IMG/VR virus record: IMGVR_UViG_3300031920_000373
Coordinates: 1 to 64,000 of that record
Source of the DNA: a virus
DNA: 64,000 nucleotides
Strand: one strand, 5' to 3'
The first letter of the stretch is position 1. Each line of letters starts with the position of its first letter. Below the pieces are notes generated by a model. That model was not told the DNA's origin and did not search any database. It worked only from the letters and a program-made list of their open reading frames with translations. Shown in pieces: positions 59,865 to 64,000 of this stretch. Made by a program: the position numbers and the translations under genes.

Positions 59865-60954
59865 TTCCCTTACAGGTAAATTCTTTGAAACACACATTGA
59901 TACCCATATTGAATTTGGACCTGGTGTCAATGTCATTATTGGTGAATCTGATGAAGGTAAATCGGGCATTATCAGACAGTTAAAGTGGAATGCCGAGAAT
60001 AGACCCCAAGGTGACTATTACAGAAATGACCAACTTGATCCTAAGAAAAAAGAGGACAAGTTAAAACTCACTGAGGTTTCCGTTGATTACAAAGATTCAG
60101 GTATTATTACAAGGGCAAGGGACGGATTCTCAGGAGGAGTCAATCATTATCAGATAGATGATGGGGAGCCTTTACGTGCCCTAAGGACGGATGTTCCTGA
60201 TGAGGTAAAAGACGTTTCAAAAATGAAAGCTGTCAACATCCAGACACAACATCCCACTGAACAGTATTTCCTTCTTGCTGATAAACCAGGACAGGTTGCA
60301 AAAGAGTTCAATAAGGTTGCGGGTTTAACTATCATGGACAAAGCAATCAAGGACATAAACTCACAAGTAAGAACCTGTAACACTGAAATAAAAGTGGCAA
60401 AGGAAGAAATAGAGACCAAACAAAAGGAGATAGAAGAAACTACATGGGTTGATGACGCGGAGAAACTTGCAAACAAGCTCAAGGCGTTCAAAGCTCAGGT
60501 AAATAAAGAGCAAGCGGAATACAATGATCTCCATGATAAGATAAACCATGTCCTGGGAATTGAAGATGTTCTGGAAACACATTATAACGGAGTGGACGAT
60601 GCTTTAAATGCTCTTGAAGCACTCGGCAAAGAAAAACAGTCAATTGACGATGAAAAGCACACTGTGGAGCAGATAGAGGACTTGATCTCTGCTATGACGG
60701 ACGTTGATTTACAGTTAAACGCCACTACTGACATTGACAAAGCTTTAAAAGCTCTTGAAACGCTTTATTTAGAGCGGCAGAAAATTGAAAAGCTCAAGAA
60801 GGAGCACAAGGAATTAGATTACTCCTTGTGTATGCTTGAAAAGAATAGAATGGAAAGAACTGAGGCTGATATTGAACTGATAGATGCCAAAAAGGAGTAC
60901 GTGAAAATCTTTAAAGAACAAGAATGTCCTACATGCGGGAGGAAAGGAATATGA
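59854..60954 (+). CDS. SbcC/gp46-like ATPase, N-terminal half
   Basis: Recombination nuclease ATPases (SbcC, Rad50, T4 gp46) have an ATP-binding head split by long coiled coils joined at a zinc hook. This 366-residue product has the N-terminal lobe: FGPGVNVIIGESDEGKS (Walker A), a Q-loop region QTQHPTEQYF, then coiled coil, and ends exactly at the hook CPTCGRKGI. The C-terminal lobe is missing here and is found as a separate gene at 63076. The halves probably assemble in trans. Confidence 0.82.
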   Translation: MMINSLTGKFFETHIDTHIEFGPGVNVIIGESDEGKSGIIRQLKWNAENRPQGDYYRNDQLDPKKKEDKLKLTEVSVDYKDSGIITRARDGFSGGVNHYQIDDGEPLRALRTDVPDEVKDVSKMKAVNIQTQHPTEQYFLLADKPGQVAKEFNKVAGLTIMDKAIKDINSQVRTCNTEIKVAKEEIETKQKEIEETTWVDDAEKLANKLKAFKAQVNKEQAEYNDLHDKINHVLGIEDVLETHYNGVDDALNALEALGKEKQSIDDEKHTVEQIEDLISAMTDVDLQLNATTDIDKALKALETLYLERQKIEKLKKEHKELDYSLCMLEKNRMERTEADIELIDAKKEYVKIFKEQECPTCGRKGI

Positions 60955-61145
60955 GTGTAAAGGCATATAACACATGTGAAACTTGCCCCTCTTGTAATTC
61001 TCACCAATCTGTAGTTTATGTGGAAATGAGAAAAATAGGAGAACATATAGATTATTCTAATATGGAGAACAGTACAGTAACATACAAAAGGATTGAAAAT
61101 TTCAGGTGCAAAATCTGTAAACATGAATGGAGAAAAGGGAAATGA
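60951..61145 (+). CDS. Small zinc-ribbon protein
   Basis: A 64-residue protein with CETCPSCNSH and CKICKHEW knuckles. Overlaps the ATPase stop and the SLOG start. It might provide a zinc surface to the nuclease complex; unproven. Confidence 0.6.
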   Translation: MSVKAYNTCETCPSCNSHQSVVYVEMRKIGEHIDYSNMENSTVTYKRIENFRCKICKHEWRKGK

Positions 61146-61540
61146 AATTAATAATTGCCGGAAGTAGGCCTATAACGGGAACTTCTTTCATTTATGAGGC
61201 ATTAAAAAAGTTTAAGATTACCAAAAAAAGTGTATCTGAAATTGTAAGTGGTTGTGCAAAAGGACCTGATACCGGAGGGAAGGAAGTAGCAGAAGAACAC
61301 CAAATAAAAGTAAAATCATTCCCTGCTGATTGGAATAAATTTGGAAATGGCGCAGGATACAAGAGGAATATAGAAATGGGGAATTATGGAGATAAACTTC
61401 TTGCTATATGGGATGGCAGTTCAAGCGGCACCGAACACATGATAAATACAATGAAAGAAAGAAAGAAAGAAACCTGTGTTTGTTTTCAATATATTCAAAG
61501 ACTCCAAACTCACAATCGTAAAAACATTAATAGGGGATAA
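61142..61540 (+). CDS. SLOG (DprA/YspA-like) protein, frameshifted end
   Basis: A Rossmann-like SLOG-family protein that may bind nucleotides or DNA. LIIAGSRPITG, EIVSGCAKGPDTGGKEVA, FPADWNKFGNGAGYKRN and LLAIWDGSSSGTEHMI are clear family motifs. After residue 110 the frame passes through five GAAA units (61453-61472) and ends in a non-canonical tail. With four units it would continue KKPVFVFNIFKD, the usual family ending, into the frame that stops at 61787. Start at 61142 (AAAGGG). Confidence 0.75.
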   Translation: MKLIIAGSRPITGTSFIYEALKKFKITKKSVSEIVSGCAKGPDTGGKEVAEEHQIKVKSFPADWNKFGNGAGYKRNIEMGNYGDKLLAIWDGSSSGTEHMINTMKERKKETCVCFQYIQRLQTHNRKNINRG

Positions 61541-61787
61541 TTTTCATATAATTAGAGATTTTCATTCTGAACCTATAGACGATGCTTATTTGTATCCTAA
61601 AGTAATTCCTTCTTCTGTAAGGAAACAATTAATTAAATATGCAAATGATAAGAATATGCCGGAATTACTTGCAATAGTGGATATAATAATCAATAAATTC
61701 GCAGGAGGAAATAATGGTAAAAAAAGAAATGATGGATCCTTTATTTCAGAAAAGGAAAGAATTAAATGCAGAATCCCTGAAAATTGA
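61473..61787 (+). other. Displaced reading frame continuing the SLOG gene
   Basis: This frame reads PVFVFNIFKDSKLTIVKTLI and continues for about 100 codons. It has no ribosome site of its own, only an internal GTG at 61476. It completes the SLOG protein if the GAAA repeat loses one unit. Its last 74 bases overlap the next gene. Confidence 0.55.
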
Positions 61788-61902
61788 TAATGCCATAAAG
61801 GCTCTTCAGGATATATGTGATCATGATTATGTTAGTGATGGGCATGATTCACACAAAAGCCATTACAAATGTAAAATGTGCAGGTACACTGACTCATGGT
61901 AA
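61714..61902 (+). CDS. Small zinc-binding protein
   Basis: A 62-residue protein, helical N-terminus and a C-terminal CDHDYVSDGHDSHKSHYKCK with KMCRYTD, a Cys/His zinc module. GGAGG precedes the ATG. Overlaps the nuclease gene. Confidence 0.6.
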   Translation: MVKKEMMDPLFQKRKELNAESLKIDNAIKALQDICDHDYVSDGHDSHKSHYKCKMCRYTDSW

Positions 61903-62849
61903 AAAAACAATGGGAATACATAGTGGCCGCGGCGGATCTTCACATACACTCCAAAGTGCCCGAAAATAGAAAGGGCGATTATTATGGTCAAGTTATTGAA
62001 AAATTTAGAAAACTCCTTGATATTACAGTTAAATGGTCCTCTCCCAAACTCCTTCTCATTGCTGGGGATTTCTTTGATTCTCCTAATGTTCCATATAAAG
62101 TTGCCAGGCTTGTTCTTGCAATGATAAAAGAAAGTGGAGTGAACATCCTCGTTGTACCCGGCCAGCATGATCTTAGGTACCATGTCAGTGGTCTTGATAA
62201 TACCCCTCTTGGTATTCTTGAAACATCGGGACAAGTTGAGATTCTTACTCCTAAAATGTCAAAAACCACATATGGCGGAACAACTTTTGTAGGAGCAGGA
62301 TGGAATGAAGAACCAGAGGATGAGGCTGATATTCTTGTAATGCATAGAATGATTACCAAGAAAGGTGAACTCTGGCCAGGTCAAACAAACTATTCCTCCG
62401 CTCATGCGATTATGAGGAAATACCCCTGGGCTCAGTGCATAATAAGTGGAGACAATCATGCTCCACATGCATTGAGAATAGAGGGAGAAAGAGAAGGACA
62501 CAGGCTTCAAGTAAACTGCGGATCTTTGGTTCGATCAACAAAGGATCAAATAGGATTTCAGCCCAGAGCGTACTTGATAGATGTATTCCAATGGAAAGCA
62601 AAACCGATAAAGATTCCGTGTTTGCCCGATGAGGAAGTTTTTGACTTCAATAAGATTGCCATTGAGGAAGTCAAGGAAGCTTCTAAAAAAGAAGCGGAAG
62701 CAAAGATAGCGGAATTTATAAACCTCTTGCCGCAGACTGACAGAGAACGTCCTAATTTCAAAAAGATCCTGAATAGTGTGGTAAAACATGTGAATCCAAA
62801 TAAAGGTGTAATAGATATAATCAATAAAACAATGGAGAGGGTGGCGTAA
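61896..62849 (+). CDS. SbcD/gp47-like metallophosphoesterase nuclease
   Basis: The nuclease partner of the SbcC-like ATPase. The 317-residue product has the phosphoesterase motifs AADLHIH, IAGDFFDS, VPGQHDLR (GNHD with Gln), VMHRM and SGDNHAPH, with a C-terminal helical capping region. It lies between the two ATPase half-genes, which supports a shared complex. Confidence 0.88.
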   Translation: MVKKQWEYIVAAADLHIHSKVPENRKGDYYGQVIEKFRKLLDITVKWSSPKLLLIAGDFFDSPNVPYKVARLVLAMIKESGVNILVVPGQHDLRYHVSGLDNTPLGILETSGQVEILTPKMSKTTYGGTTFVGAGWNEEPEDEADILVMHRMITKKGELWPGQTNYSSAHAIMRKYPWAQCIISGDNHAPHALRIEGEREGHRLQVNCGSLVRSTKDQIGFQPRAYLIDVFQWKAKPIKIPCLPDEEVFDFNKIAIEEVKEASKKEAEAKIAEFINLLPQTDRERPNFKKILNSVVKHVNPNKGVIDIINKTMERVA

Positions 62850-63079
62850 TGGATTTGATTCAAATGACAAAGGCAGTACAAGCTAAGGAAAAAACAAGAA
62901 ATAAGCTCCTTGGACAAAAGGATATGCTGATGGAAGGACTGAAAGATTTAGGATTTGAGAATACTGGAGAAGCAAAGAAAGCGCGGACCCAAAAGAAAAA
63001 TGCACTGGTAAAGATGAATGATCACTATACAAAGGGTGAGGCGACATTCAAAACAAAATTTGAGCATTTACTCCAATGA
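62849..63079 (+). CDS. Small coiled-coil protein of the nuclease operon
   Basis: A 76-residue charged helical protein (MTKAVQAKEKTRNKLLGQKD) between the nuclease gene and the second ATPase half, coupled to both. It may be a detached piece of the ascending coiled coil. Confidence 0.6.
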   Translation: MDLIQMTKAVQAKEKTRNKLLGQKDMLMEGLKDLGFENTGEAKKARTQKKNALVKMNDHYTKGEATFKTKFEHLLQ

Positions 63080-63693
63080 AGAAATTATTGGAAAATCTTA
63101 AAGACAAAATCCAAGATAGGAAAACATCCAAAAAGATCCTTGAACTCACTGAGACAAAGATGGATAAATATCTCCTGCATCTGGAGAATCTTGAGGAAGC
63201 CCGTGCCATCTTCCAAAAGGCATCACAGGTAACCCAAACCAGGCTATCTGAACAAATAGAAAAAATTGTATCCAGTGCATTGGCGGCAGTATTCGAGGAT
63301 CCTTATAAGTTCAAAGTTGGATTTGTTCTCCGAAGGAATACAACCGAATGTGATCTGCAATTTGAGAAAAATGGCAAAAGAAAGTCACCACTTGCTTCTT
63401 GCGGATACGGGGCGGCTGACATAGCATCCCTTGCTTTACGTGTGGCTTATTGGAAATTAGACGGCGAGTCAAGGAATGTGTTGGTATTGGATGAACCACT
63501 CAGGAACTTAGATAAAGAAAGGCAAGTGCTTGCTTCCATGATGATAAAGAACCTGAGCAGAATGAAAGGTGGGTTGCAATTTATCATTGTGACACATAAT
63601 ACCGCACTTGCTAAATCAGCGGATAGACAATTTAGCGTTATCAAGGAGGATGCGGTAAGTCACGTAACCATGATAGAATCAAAGGTTGCATAA
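63076..63693 (+). CDS. SbcC/gp46-like ATPase, C-terminal half
   Basis: A 205-residue product with the descending coiled coil (residues 1-70), an ABC signature-like region SCGYGAADIASLALRVAYW, Walker B NVLVLDEPLRNLD and the switch His in FIIVTHNTALA. It is the missing C-terminal lobe of the ATPase whose N-terminal lobe is at 59854. ATG overlaps the previous stop (ATGA). Confidence 0.82.
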   Translation: MKKLLENLKDKIQDRKTSKKILELTETKMDKYLLHLENLEEARAIFQKASQVTQTRLSEQIEKIVSSALAAVFEDPYKFKVGFVLRRNTTECDLQFEKNGKRKSPLASCGYGAADIASLALRVAYWKLDGESRNVLVLDEPLRNLDKERQVLASMMIKNLSRMKGGLQFIIVTHNTALAKSADRQFSVIKEDAVSHVTMIESKVA

Positions 63694-63719
63694 AATGAAA
63701 CGGCGTAATTTCTTAAAAT

Positions 63720-63809
63720 ATGATAAAACCCTCCATGCAGAAATTGGCGGATGCAATTGATAAGGATTTACTGGACAAAATATTAAAAGGAGAAATCGAA
63801 TGCCCTTAG
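63720..63809 (+). CDS. Possible small ORF (29 aa)
   Basis: MIKPSMQKLADAIDKDLLDK begins a short helical product whose end overlaps the next start. The ribosome site is poor. Uncertain. Confidence 0.3.
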   Translation: MIKPSMQKLADAIDKDLLDKILKGEIECP

Positions 63810-64000
63810 ACGTGATCTTAAAAGGCCTGGGAGAAGAATTTGAAAGAATGAAGAGACTCTTTGATAAGGATGATTGGAAATTCTATAAATTCGGAAGAGG
63901 AGGCCCTTACAAAAGGACTCTCACTAAATTAATGGAAAAATCCAAAGAATATGATCAGACTCTATTTGACCATTTTGGGGCTGGAGAAGAAACTGCATCC
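63800..64000 (+). CDS. Hypothetical protein, partial at right edge
   Basis: ATG follows AAAAGGAG. The first 67 residues (MPLDVILKGLGEEFERMKRL at the start) are helical and charged. The frame is open to the window end, so no family can be assigned. Confidence 0.6.
   Translation, partial: MPLDVILKGLGEEFERMKRLFDKDDWKFYKFGRGGPYKRTLTKLMEKSKEYDQTLFDHFGAGEETAS

Overview
The window is one stretch of a large tailed double-stranded DNA bacteriophage. A terminase pair sits at the left edge. Almost everything else reads rightward in tightly overlapping operons that encode a nearly complete phage replication, recombination and DNA-modification machine. There are no ribosomal or tRNA genes and no host metabolic genes beyond those that serve nucleotide or DNA chemistry. 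Strong Shine-Dalgarno sites, sigma70-like promoters and frequent TTG/GTG starts point to a bacterial host, but nothing fixes the host lineage. Structural genes are not in the window and presumably lie to the left of the terminase.

Layout. Bases 1-4996 are a leftward operon: small hypothetical genes, the small terminase subunit, and the large terminase subunit, which is interrupted by an intein. Bases 4997-6907 are a divergent control region without convincing genes. It holds a leftward promoter, a 16-unit array of 20-bp direct repeats, AT-rich tandem repeats and inverted copies of the repeat core, and looks like a replication or partition locus. Bases 6908-29077 are an accessory region of small genes: many zinc-ribbon and single-membrane-segment proteins, an ArdC-like antirestriction protein, ribbon-helix-helix proteins, two helicases and a primase. 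Five near-identical promoters and three copies of a covarying RNA hairpin punctuate it. Bases 29268-33451 hold a GIY-YIG nuclease, a replication-initiator-like protein with internal iterons, a DnaB-type helicase and a HAD-like protein.

Bases 34583-40838 hold a 7-deazaguanine pathway (QueD, QueE, QueC, FolE, QueF) ending in a DpdA-type DNA transglycosylase. Together these should make preQ0/preQ1 and exchange it for guanine in phage DNA, shielding it from restriction. Bases 41033-55911 encode the replisome and recombination set: sliding clamp, a UDG-fused family A polymerase, clamp loader, gp32-like SSB, RecA/UvsX-like recombinase, flap exonuclease, endonuclease VII, HD hydrolase and DNA ligase. 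Bases 55915-64000 hold small genes, dCMP deaminase, an SLOG protein and an SbcC/SbcD-like nuclease complex whose ATPase is encoded as two separate half-genes.

The most unusual feature is the density of intervening elements in essential genes. Inteins lie exactly in the active sites of the terminase (class 3 type), DpdA and DNA polymerase. HNH elements are fused into QueD, inserted behind a helicase whose 3' end is duplicated, and placed between recombination nucleases. A GIY-YIG gene sits before the initiator. All functional statements rest on motif recognition by eye; no database search was run.
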